Positions 1 through 5,521 of a stretch of 7,981 nt of DNA are shown here, one piece after another. The position numbers and the translations under genes are program-made. The notes beneath the pieces are model-generated. The model ran no database searches. It was not told the DNA's origin and saw only the letters and a list, made by a program, of their open reading frames with translations. This DNA comes from Sphaerochaeta sp. GTDB lineage: Bacteria; Spirochaetota; Spirochaetia; Sphaerochaetales; Sphaerochaetaceae. Location of the stretch: the NCBI GenBank assembly GCA_003456855.1, contig DMOO01000087.1:1-7981 (forward strand). The letters run 5' to 3'. Each line of letters starts with the position of its first letter. Position 1 is the stretch's first letter.

Positions 1-3
1 CAT
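1..3 (-). CDS. Start codon of an unseen gene running off the left edge (partial)
   Basis: Bases 1-3 read ATG on the minus strand. A perfect GGAGG ribosome binding site lies at 10-14 with a 6-base spacer, an arrangement matching the other well-supported starts here. Only the initiator codon is inside the window, so nothing can be said about the product. It begins 39 bases after the stop of the LacI-type repressor gene on the same strand, with no terminator hairpin or evident promoter in the gap. It is therefore probably in the same transcript and a candidate member of that repressor's local regulon. The ATG could be chance, but the spacing and strength of the Shine-Dalgarno site argue against that. 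Confidence 0.5.
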
Positions 4-42
4 ACTCAACCTCCACAAAGAGACTATCGTTTCTATAATTGG

Positions 43-1050
43 TTATATTTTCCTACAGGATGTTCTCTCAACAAGTCTAGGAGTGACGATCTTGCATCCA
101 GGTTCAGACACATCACCCTCGATCCTCTCAAGAAGAATCTCGACGGCGGCTGCGGCCATGTCTGCCTTGGGTTGCTCCACTGTTGAGAGTCCGATTCTGG
201 GAAGACCGGAGAAAGAGATGTTGTCGAAGCCCAATACTGATATGTCCTCAGGGATCCTTATGCCCTTCTCGTCCGCAGCTCGCATGGCACCGATCGCCAG
301 GGCGTCGGTTGCGCAGAAGATCGCGGTCTCGTCTGAAGGGTTCTCGAAGTACTCCTTTGCAAGGACGTATCCGACCTCACTGGATGTCTTTCCGAAAGAA
401 AGGTTGTCCTTGAAGTTGACCTCCATGTCGCACCTCTTGCAGGCGGAGATCACACCGTCGGCTCTGAGCTTATGGGTAAGGCTTCCCGATCTTCTTCCAA
501 GATACAGGATCCTCTTATGTCCAAGGGAATGTAGATACTCGACTCCCATCCTGGCGCCGCAGTCATTGTCTATGGCGACATAGCTCTGCTCTCCGTCCTG
601 GAGATTCTCGCTGACATAGACAACAGGGATACTTGAAGGATAGCTAGAAAGGTTCTCTGCAGTGTCGCGGCCTGCAGGGATGACGATTATTCCATCGACT
701 CTCCTTCCCAGAAGAAGGGAGTACTGTCTTTTCTCGAGTTGAAGGTCGTAAGAGGAGTTGCAGACCATCAGGCTGTAGCCGTGTTCGCGTGCGGAGATCT
801 CTACTCTCTCGATCAGCTCGCTCATGAACGGGTTGTTGATGCTTGCGGTCACCACACCAAGGATGTTGGTCCTTCTCTTGACCATGGACCTTGCCACCGA
901 GTCAGGAATGTACTTCATCTCATCGCAGATCTTGAGAATCCTCTCCCTGGTGGCCTCACCTATCTCAGGACTGCCGGATAGAGCACGCGAAACTGTTGCA
1001 TAGGAGACATTGGCAACCTTGGCAATGTCCTTAATTGTGACCTTTTCCAT
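43..1050 (-). CDS. LacI/GalR-family transcriptional repressor
   Basis: 335 residues, full length for the family. Residues 5-25 are a typical LacI helix-turn-helix (TIKDIAKVANVSYATVSRAL). Residues 48-57 form the hinge (YIPDSVARSM region), and the sugar-binding-protein-like effector domain follows from about residue 62. Hallmarks include NNPF near residue 72, VDGIIVIP near 118, CATDALAIGAM, the PEDISVLGFDN block, and a late STVEQP. In known family members such as LacI and PurR the hinge residue that inserts into the central CpG of the operator is Leu; here that position is Met56. The effector is probably a sugar or related small molecule, but the sequence does not say which. AGGAG at 1056-1060 supports the start. 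The gene has its own promoter (1084-1113) and an operator at 1060-1077 right against the ribosome binding site, which implies autoregulation. The HAD operon promoter at 5440 carries a related site. Confidence 0.93.
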   Translation of the reverse strand: MEKVTIKDIAKVANVSYATVSRALSGSPEIGEATRERILKICDEMKYIPDSVARSMVKRRTNILGVVTASINNPFMSELIERVEISAREHGYSLMVCNSSYDLQLEKRQYSLLLGRRVDGIIVIPAGRDTAENLSSYPSSIPVVYVSENLQDGEQSYVAIDNDCGARMGVEYLHSLGHKRILYLGRRSGSLTHKLRADGVISACKRCDMEVNFKDNLSFGKTSSEVGYVLAKEYFENPSDETAIFCATDALAIGAMRAADEKGIRIPEDISVLGFDNISFSGLPRIGLSTVEQPKADMAAAAVEILLERIEGDVSEPGCKIVTPRLVERTSCRKI

Positions 1051-1059
1051 TACTACTCC

Positions 1060-1077
1060 TGCGCAAACGCTTGCGCA
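1060..1077 (-). promoter_or_regulatory. LacI-family operator at the repressor gene's own promoter
   Basis: An 18-bp near-palindrome, tgcgcaaacgcttgcgca on the plus strand, is centred on CG. The two 9-bp halves match at 8 of 9 positions. The even-spaced palindrome with central CpG is the classic LacI/PurR/CcpA-type operator form. It begins 6 bases downstream of the -10 box and abuts the AGGAG ribosome binding site, so a bound repressor would cover the transcription start. It shares the core CGCAAACG with the site at 5476-5493. Binding by this particular repressor is inferred. Confidence 0.82.
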
Positions 1078-1083
1078 TTTTAC

Positions 1084-1113
1084 ATTCTACGAGCCGTAAA
1101 CATGGTTTGTCAA
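1084..1113 (-). promoter_or_regulatory. Sigma-70 promoter of the LacI-type repressor gene
   Basis: On the minus strand TTGACA (1108-1113) is followed by an 18-base spacer and TAGAAT (1084-1089). The expected start of transcription is at about 1077, inside the operator. The -35 box lies about 11 bases beyond the T-tract of the upstream operon's terminator, so the repressor is set up to be transcribed on its own. Confidence 0.8.
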
Positions 1114-1124
1114 ACAAAACAGAG

Positions 1125-1157
1125 AAAAAAACGGCATGGCTCAAGGAACCATGCCGT
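1125..1157 (-). terminator. Rho-independent terminator of the signalling operon
   Basis: A perfect 9-bp stem pairs acggcatgg (1131-1139) with ccatgccgt (1149-1157) around a 9-base loop. Read on the minus strand, the hairpin is followed by a run of seven T (1125-1131, the first T being part of the stem). It lies 30 bases past the stop codon of the cyclic-nucleotide-binding gene and insulates the repressor promoter just downstream. There is no T-tract on the plus-strand side, so it works in the minus direction only. Confidence 0.88.
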
Positions 1158-1187
1158 CAATGTCAATATTTATTAAAGATGATCAAC

Positions 1188-2171
1188 TCACGTGTAGTAA
1201 CGGCCGTAGATGTTGATCGAGCAGAAGAGCTTAACCCTCTCCTCTGCATCTGTTGAGAGGTTCTCACCCTTCTCCTCTGCATCGATGATGTCAGAAGCGG
1301 TCTTACATGCTGTCAGATAGTCGATTGTAAGCTTTCTGAGCCTTGCCGAGAGATGCTGCAAGATCATAAGGATCTTGGCAGGTCTTCTCTCGAAGATCTC
1401 TCCCAGGTCCTCAGGGAAGATCTTCTCGATGTAGGTGTCGTACTCAAGAGCCACTGCAGTCGCTGAGCGGAGCTCCTTGTCGATCATTCCCATCTCACCG
1501 AAGAAGGTGTCTGCATCAAGCTTTGTCAGAAGCTTCTCATCGGCCTTTCCATAGGAGGCGTAGATTCCGACCGTTCCGCCAATGATGTCGTACATGCAAT
1601 CGCTGTTGTCCATCTCCGCGAAGACCACATCACCCTTGTCGAAGTAAAGGACGTTCTTTCCAAGACCCTCGGCATGCTTCTGCTTCTTCTCATCCCTTTC
1701 ACTGAGGGACAGGGTCTTTCCCTTCCTTGTATAGATTCCAGCAAAGGCCTTGAGCTTGTCCCAGAGACCTGCGCTCTGCTTGGCCTTTCCCTTGTTATCG
1801 TTGGACTCGTTGATTGTTCTGCAGACAGCCATGTAATCCTGGGTGAGAGCTCTGATACGTCCACTTATGTGGCGCATGATCTCAAGGATCTTCTCTGGCT
1901 TCTCTTTGAAGTAGTCATTCAAAGCCGAACCAGGGATTACAGCGACCTCAGTGCTCTCAAGTGCCATGGCCGTGGCTGAACGAGGAGAAGACTCGATTAC
2001 GGCCATTTCTCCGAAGATGTCACCTTTCTTCAATTCCGTGAGCTTTTTCTCGAATTCGGTCCCCTTCTCGGCAACGATTTCAACAGAACCGCTGAGAATC
2101 TCATACATGCAGGATCCTGTCTCGCCCTCTTTGAAGACAACATCACCTTTCTTATATTTCTTAATCTCCAT
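1188..2171 (-). CDS. Protein with two cyclic-nucleotide-binding domains, no output domain
   Basis: 327 residues, predicted cytoplasmic. Two CRP-like cNMP-binding beta-barrels are visible. Domain 1 covers about residues 5-110, with phosphate-binding cassette FGEMAV (53-58) and PRSAT (63-67). Domain 2 covers about 173-285, with FGEMGM (224-229) and RSAT (235-238). The cassette Glu (E55, E226) and the phosphate-contacting Arg (R64, R235) are present in both, so both could bind cAMP or cGMP. Each barrel is followed by a similar helix (HISGRIRALTQDYM and HLSARLRKLTIDYL), which suggests an internal duplication. A charged linker (about 120-170) separates them. There is no helix-turn-helix, kinase or channel segment, so it is not a CRP-type transcription factor. 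GGAGG at 2178-2182, 6 bases upstream, fixes the start. It is the last gene of the operon, 82 bases after the phosphatase gene and just before the terminator. A role as a nucleotide-sensing partner of the STAS/phosphatase pair is inferred from position only. Confidence 0.87.
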   Translation of the reverse strand: MEIKKYKKGDVVFKEGETGSCMYEILSGSVEIVAEKGTEFEKKLTELKKGDIFGEMAVIESSPRSATAMALESTEVAVIPGSALNDYFKEKPEKILEIMRHISGRIRALTQDYMAVCRTINESNDNKGKAKQSAGLWDKLKAFAGIYTRKGKTLSLSERDEKKQKHAEGLGKNVLYFDKGDVVFAEMDNSDCMYDIIGGTVGIYASYGKADEKLLTKLDADTFFGEMGMIDKELRSATAVALEYDTYIEKIFPEDLGEIFERRPAKILMILQHLSARLRKLTIDYLTACKTASDIIDAEEKGENLSTDAEERVKLFCSINIYGRYYT

Positions 2172-2253
2172 CTAAAACCTCCATAATGCCTAAGGAGCAA
2201 GCTGTTTGTTTAGTCAATCAATTTACTTTAATATGCAGGAACGACAACTTCAA

Positions 2254-4338
2254 CTAAATTTTCTTTCTGATAGTAAGCTTGTTGCTTTCACCCTCATGAG
2301 AGTATTCAACGCTGTCCATGCTCTTCTTGACCATGTAGATTCCAAGTCCACCGATCTGCCTGTCCTCTGCAGATAGAGAAATGTCAGGGTCAGCCCTCAG
2401 AAGCGGATTGTATGGGACGCCTCCATCTATCAAGGATATTACAGCAGTCGTTGAATCTTCGGTCTCATCAAAGCTTATCTGGATAAGAACATCTCCGGTA
2501 TTTGGGGCATAGGCGTAGTTGGCGACGTTTACGAAGAGCTCCTCCACTGCAACGTCAATCTGCATCTGAGCCTTCATTGAGCACTCTTTGCCCTCAAGCT
2601 TTTCATCGATGAAACCAAGCACCTTGTCAAGGTTCTCAACCTTGGCCTCGATGTTGAGCTCATACCTCTTCTTGTCCCCTACACCATTGTACTTGAGACC
2701 AAGCATTGTGATGTCATCGAACTGAGGGGCTTCCTTAACGAAGCCGTCTATCTTGGATCTCATGTTGTTGAGGAACTTGAACGTATCGAGATCGGACTTC
2801 TTAGCAACTTCAATCACACGGTCCTCACCAAAGAGCTCTTCTTTGGAGTTTGTGGCCTCGGTCACACCATCGGTGTACTGGAAAATGAAGTCACCAGGAC
2901 TCAGAACAGTCTCATAGTCCTTGTACCTCATTCCTTCCATGCCTGCAAGGACGAAACCGTGGCGGTTTGTATCGAATGCCCACTCTCCATTGTGAAGGAA
3001 CAGAGGTTTCTCGTGGCCTGCGTTTGCATAGGTGAGCTTTCCGGTTGAGATCTCAAGGATTCCAAGCCATACGGTGACGAACATCTCATCCTCGTTGTTC
3101 TCGCAGAGCATGGAATTGGCCTTCTGAAGAACCGTTGCAGGAGAGACATGGCCCTCCGCCACCGAGTTCTGGGTCACGTTCTTGATGATTATCTTGCTGA
3201 TCATCATGAACATTGCAGCAGGGATTCCCTTTCCGGAGACATCAGCCACGACCAATGCGAGATGGTCATGGTCAACCATGAAGAAGTCATAGAAGTCACC
3301 ACCGACCTCCTTGGCAGGGTCCATGGTTGCATAGAGATCGAACTCGTCCCTGTCAGGGAATGCAGGGAATATGCTCGGAAGCATATGGGCCTGGATTCTG
3401 TTGGCCAAGGAGAGCTCTGTGGACATTCTCTGCTTCTCTGAGGTGACCCTAGTGAGGTGATCGATGTACCTTCCAAGGTCAATCTCCATGTTCTTCATTG
3501 CGCTCGCCAGCTGCTGCAACTCATCACCGGTCTCGATCCTGAGCTTCTGGAAGGAGCAGTGCTTTGAATCAAGGTCTATCTCCTCATCAGGGATGTCCTC
3601 ATAGATGTACTCCTTAGCAGCCTCTATGATCTGGTTGATAGGTTTGACGAGGTTCCTCTTGTAGTAACGCCTTACGAAGAGCATGTTCACCAATGAAATC
3701 AAGAAAAGATAAAGGAACACTATCAGTGTGAACATCCAGATTTCCTTGAACGCCTGAGTCAAAGCCATGTCAACACAAACATAGCCCACAGCCTGGCCGC
3801 TGGACATTATTGGCTCGGCGGCGATGATTATGGTTCCATAAACTTTTGAACGGCACAAGGAGCCAGGAATACCGCTCTTGCCCACGTTTTCAAGATCCTT
3901 GGTCCTGAACACCTCAGTTGCTTGCTCGACCAAGCCCGGAGACTCCTCCTTGCCCAGTGGTTCAACCTCAAAGACATATGTGTAGGATTGCTTGTCCTCT
4001 GCGAATACGATGAACGATGCAGCCTTTACATGCTCATATCGTTTTATGATGTTGGCAACCTTGAGCTTGAAGGTTCTGACATACTGATTTGCCAGAACGG
4101 ATGAAGGGAATTCTCCGGTAGCCGTTTCAGCTGCTTCAACGAACTTCGTAGCATCCACCTGCTGAGAAATCGAGTATGCCAGGTTCTCTATGGTGTCCTT
4201 TGAACTGTTTATGACATTGAAGGTCTGTATCAGAGCGATTATCAAAACCGCTGATATCAATACCCCGAACGCACTGTTAAAGGACGAGGCGGAGACTTTG
4301 TCGCCTATTGACATGTTTTTCTTCTTTCTCTTCTTCAT
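2254..4338 (-). CDS. Membrane-anchored SpoIIE/RsbU-type PP2C phosphatase fused to RsbW-like kinase domain
   Basis: 694 residues. A basic N-terminus (KKRKKK) is followed by a membrane helix at about 24-44, an extracytoplasmic sensor-like domain (45-200), a second membrane helix (201-222) and a HAMP-like or coiled-coil linker to about 310. The PP2C phosphatase domain (about 311-551) has VGGDFYDF with D348, ADVSGKGIPAAMF with D366, YTDGVTEA with D490, and DDITML at 541-546, which gives the expected metal-binding Asp set. The C-terminal part (about 560-694) is a GHKL ATPase of the RsbW/SpoIIAB type: N-box E600 and N604, G1 box DGG at 638-640 followed by VPYNP, and G2 box GGLGIYMV at 663-670. In the known families, the phosphatase dephosphorylates a STAS protein and the kinase phosphorylates it; here both sit in one chain beside a STAS gene. 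It starts 11 bases after the STAS stop and has no clear Shine-Dalgarno site, so translational coupling is likely. An alternative start at Met9 (4314) cannot be excluded. Confidence 0.92.
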   Translation of the reverse strand: MKKRKKKNMSIGDKVSASSFNSAFGVLISAVLIIALIQTFNVINSSKDTIENLAYSISQQVDATKFVEAAETATGEFPSSVLANQYVRTFKLKVANIIKRYEHVKAASFIVFAEDKQSYTYVFEVEPLGKEESPGLVEQATEVFRTKDLENVGKSGIPGSLCRSKVYGTIIIAAEPIMSSGQAVGYVCVDMALTQAFKEIWMFTLIVFLYLFLISLVNMLFVRRYYKRNLVKPINQIIEAAKEYIYEDIPDEEIDLDSKHCSFQKLRIETGDELQQLASAMKNMEIDLGRYIDHLTRVTSEKQRMSTELSLANRIQAHMLPSIFPAFPDRDEFDLYATMDPAKEVGGDFYDFFMVDHDHLALVVADVSGKGIPAAMFMMISKIIIKNVTQNSVAEGHVSPATVLQKANSMLCENNEDEMFVTVWLGILEISTGKLTYANAGHEKPLFLHNGEWAFDTNRHGFVLAGMEGMRYKDYETVLSPGDFIFQYTDGVTEATNSKEELFGEDRVIEVAKKSDLDTFKFLNNMRSKIDGFVKEAPQFDDITMLGLKYNGVGDKKRYELNIEAKVENLDKVLGFIDEKLEGKECSMKAQMQIDVAVEELFVNVANYAYAPNTGDVLIQISFDETEDSTTAVISLIDGGVPYNPLLRADPDISLSAEDRQIGGLGIYMVKKSMDSVEYSHEGESNKLTIRKKI

Positions 4339-4349
4339 TGATGTGTTTA

Positions 4350-4646
4350 TTACTCGATTGTAAGAATGTCGGCGAATCCAGTGACATCAAAGATGTCCTT
4401 GATCTCGGAACCAACATTGACAAGCTTCATGCTACCCTGCTTGTTCATTGTCTTCTGTGCTGAGAGAAGAACTCTGAGTCCTGCAGATGAGATGTAAACG
4501 AGCTTGGCGAAATCGAATGTAAGATCAGCCACACCATCGATGGATGCCTTAAGCTCCTCCTCGAGCTGAGGTGCTGTGACAGTGTCCAGTCTTCCCTCAA
4601 GGGCGATCATCATTGAATTTCCGTTTTTTTCCTTGTTGATTGTCAT
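4350..4646 (-). CDS. STAS-domain anti-sigma-factor antagonist (SpoIIAA/RsbV-like)
   Basis: 98 residues from the chosen start, the usual size for a single-domain STAS protein. It opens with a beta-strand region (MMIALEGRLDTVTAPQLEEEL), the standard SpoIIAA/RsbV beginning. The conserved phosphorylation loop follows as YISSAGLRVLLSAQ, in which one of the two adjacent serines is the expected phosphate acceptor, and then KLVNV and FDVTGFADIL, typical of the C-terminal half. In known systems the unphosphorylated form binds the kinase/anti-sigma partner and the phosphorylated form releases it. An in-frame ATG nine codons upstream (4673) would give 107 residues, but it has no ribosome binding site, whereas GGAGG at 4654-4658 sits 7 bases before the ATG at 4646. 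It is the first gene of the operon, with its likely phosphatase/kinase immediately downstream. No sigma factor or separate anti-sigma gene is in the window, so the downstream target is unknown. Confidence 0.92.
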   Translation of the reverse strand: MTINKEKNGNSMMIALEGRLDTVTAPQLEEELKASIDGVADLTFDFAKLVYISSAGLRVLLSAQKTMNKQGSMKLVNVGSEIKDIFDVTGFADILTIE

Positions 4647-4653
4647 TTCAATG

Positions 4654-4658
4654 CCTCC
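4654..4658 (-). promoter_or_regulatory. Ribosome binding site that fixes the STAS start
   Basis: GGAGG on the minus strand stands 7 bases upstream of the ATG at 4646. The longer in-frame ATG at 4673 lies upstream of this site and would place it inside the coding region. Confidence 0.85.
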
Positions 4659-4680
4659 AGACATATTTTGCATATAATAT

Positions 4681-4689
4681 ATAATAACA
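4681..4689 (-). promoter_or_regulatory. Possible extended -10 promoter of the signalling operon
   Basis: The minus strand reads TGTTATTAT, that is TGn followed by TATTAT, an extended -10 element about 35 bases upstream of the chosen STAS start. The matching -35 region is poor, which extended -10 promoters tolerate. The stretch 4665-4735 is very AT-rich, so chance matches are easy. It would be the only promoter needed for the three-gene operon. Confidence 0.4.
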
Positions 4690-4692
4690 TAT

Positions 4693-4721
4693 ATTACAGA
4701 CTTTTTTACCTGAATTATGAT
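4693..4721 (+). promoter_or_regulatory. Possible promoter of the pnuC-like gene, divergent from the signalling operon
   Basis: ATTACA (4693-4698) and TATGAT (4716-4721) are separated by 17 bases, matching consensus at 4 of 6 and 5 of 6 positions. An overlapping extended -10, TGATAAGAT (4718-4726), is also present. Either would start transcription within roughly 10 bases of the ATG at 4736, leaving almost no leader. Confidence 0.45.
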
Positions 4722-4735
4722 AAGATTCGGCCAAA

Positions 4736-5443
4736 ATGAAAACTATGAGAAACAAGGAAAATGAAAATACTTTAGCCAAACTCTCGGTATTCGACTGCAT
4801 TCTTCTGATATTCAGTTTCGCGGCACCGATAATTGCGTTCTTCGCATTCAAGGGCACCGACTATCTCAAACTTGTAAGCTCGCTGGTAGGCGTTGCAATG
4901 CTATTCCTTGTGGCAAAGGCCAACGTCTTCGGTTCTGTCGTCTCCATAGCCTTCTCTATCCTCTACTCAATAGTCTCGTTCAGGTTCCGATACTACGGAG
5001 AGATGATACTCTACCTTGGGTTGTACATCCCAATCGAGGTGGTCACCTTGGTGGTGTGGTTCAAGAACCGCTACAACAAGACAAGTCAGGTCAAGGTGGA
5101 GACGGAGAAACCCATCGATTTCCTTTGGAGCCTTGTCCTCGGTTCGGCAGTGACCTTCGGAGCCTACTTCCTGCTCAGACACCTGGGAACGGAGAACCTT
5201 CTGTGGTCAACAGTATCTGTTTTCACCAGCATGGTCGCATGCTACTTCATACTCCGCAGAACAAGCTTCTACGCCATATTCTATGCCATCAATGACGTCA
5301 TTCTTGTCATCCTCTGGACCTATGCGGCAGTGAAGGATTCATCGTACATCTGCATGGCAATCTGCTTCCTCTGCTTCCTGATCAATGACGTCTATGGCTT
5401 CTTCAGCTGGACAAGCATAAGAAGAAGACAGGAAATTCGTTGA
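4736..5443 (+). CDS. pnuC: PnuC-family nicotinamide riboside (NAD precursor) transporter
   Basis: 235 residues, an integral membrane protein of the usual PnuC size. About seven or eight hydrophobic helices are visible, at roughly 18-38, 44-62, 66-82, 86-108, 128-148, 153-172, 176-198 and 203-224. Family features are the KANVFG loop (61-66), YYGEMILYLGLYIPIEVV in the first half, and, in the second, INDVILVILWTY (N186, W194) plus the terminal NDVYGFFSW (217-225), where PnuC proteins carry conserved Asn, Tyr and Trp residues. Characterised PnuC proteins carry nicotinamide riboside by facilitated diffusion, trapped by later phosphorylation. Relatives for thiamine or riboflavin share the fold, so the substrate is inferred. 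No riboside kinase gene is nearby. The start has no clear Shine-Dalgarno site; Met4 (4745) is an alternative. The stop codon overlaps the -35 box of the HAD operon, and no terminator lies between them. Confidence 0.85.
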   Translation: MKTMRNKENENTLAKLSVFDCILLIFSFAAPIIAFFAFKGTDYLKLVSSLVGVAMLFLVAKANVFGSVVSIAFSILYSIVSFRFRYYGEMILYLGLYIPIEVVTLVVWFKNRYNKTSQVKVETEKPIDFLWSLVLGSAVTFGAYFLLRHLGTENLLWSTVSVFTSMVACYFILRRTSFYAIFYAINDVILVILWTYAAVKDSSYICMAICFLCFLINDVYGFFSWTSIRRRQEIR

Positions 5444-5468
5444 CAAACACCATACCCTCGTTTACAAT
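5440..5468 (+). promoter_or_regulatory. Strong sigma-70 promoter of the HAD operon
   Basis: TTGACA (5440-5445), a 17-base spacer and TACAAT (5463-5468) give a full-consensus -35 and a 5-of-6 -10. The -35 box overlaps the TGA stop of the pnuC-like gene (5441-5443). The expected transcription start is near 5475, giving a leader of about 47 bases. This is the best promoter match noted in the window, and it is followed at once by an operator-like site, which fits a strong promoter held down by a repressor. Confidence 0.87.
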
Positions 5469-5475
5469 CCAATTG

Positions 5476-5493
5476 AACGCAAACGTTTTCGAA
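5476..5493 (+). promoter_or_regulatory. LacI-type operator at the HAD operon promoter
   Basis: The sequence aacgcaaacgttttcgaa is centred on CG, with arms CGCAAAC and GTTTTCG that pair except at one position; the outermost two bases do not match. It starts 7 bases after the -10 box, nearly the same place as the operator in front of the repressor gene (6 bases after its -10), and the two share CGCAAACG. The match is imperfect, so binding by the repressor at 43-1050 is a well-founded guess, not shown. It could instead be a site for another LacI-family protein. Confidence 0.68.
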
Positions 5494-5521
5494 AGCTTAT
5501 TATTCCTAGGATGAGGTTCAG

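Noticed and set aside
83..583. A 166-codon plus-strand frame opposite the repressor gene
   Set aside because: Antisense to an unmistakable LacI-family protein, with low-complexity Ser/Arg-rich translation and no start signal.
1188..2171. Calling the double cNMP protein a CRP/FNR-type transcription factor
   Set aside because: No C-terminal helix-turn-helix is present; the C-terminus is a short charged tail after the second barrel.
2172..2253. A promoter (TTGAAG, 17 bases, TAAAGT on the minus strand) before the cyclic-nucleotide-binding gene
   Set aside because: Both boxes are weak in an AT-rich gap, and no terminator separates this gene from the phosphatase gene, so operon readthrough explains its expression. 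An internal promoter remains possible.
4674..4735. A riboswitch or long leader before the pnuC-like gene
   Set aside because: The divergent gap is only about 60-90 bases, very AT-rich, and must hold both promoters. No stable paired structure was seen.
5444..5521. A terminator between the pnuC-like gene and the HAD array
   Set aside because: The only paired sequence is the short operator around 5484, with no stem followed by a T-tract.
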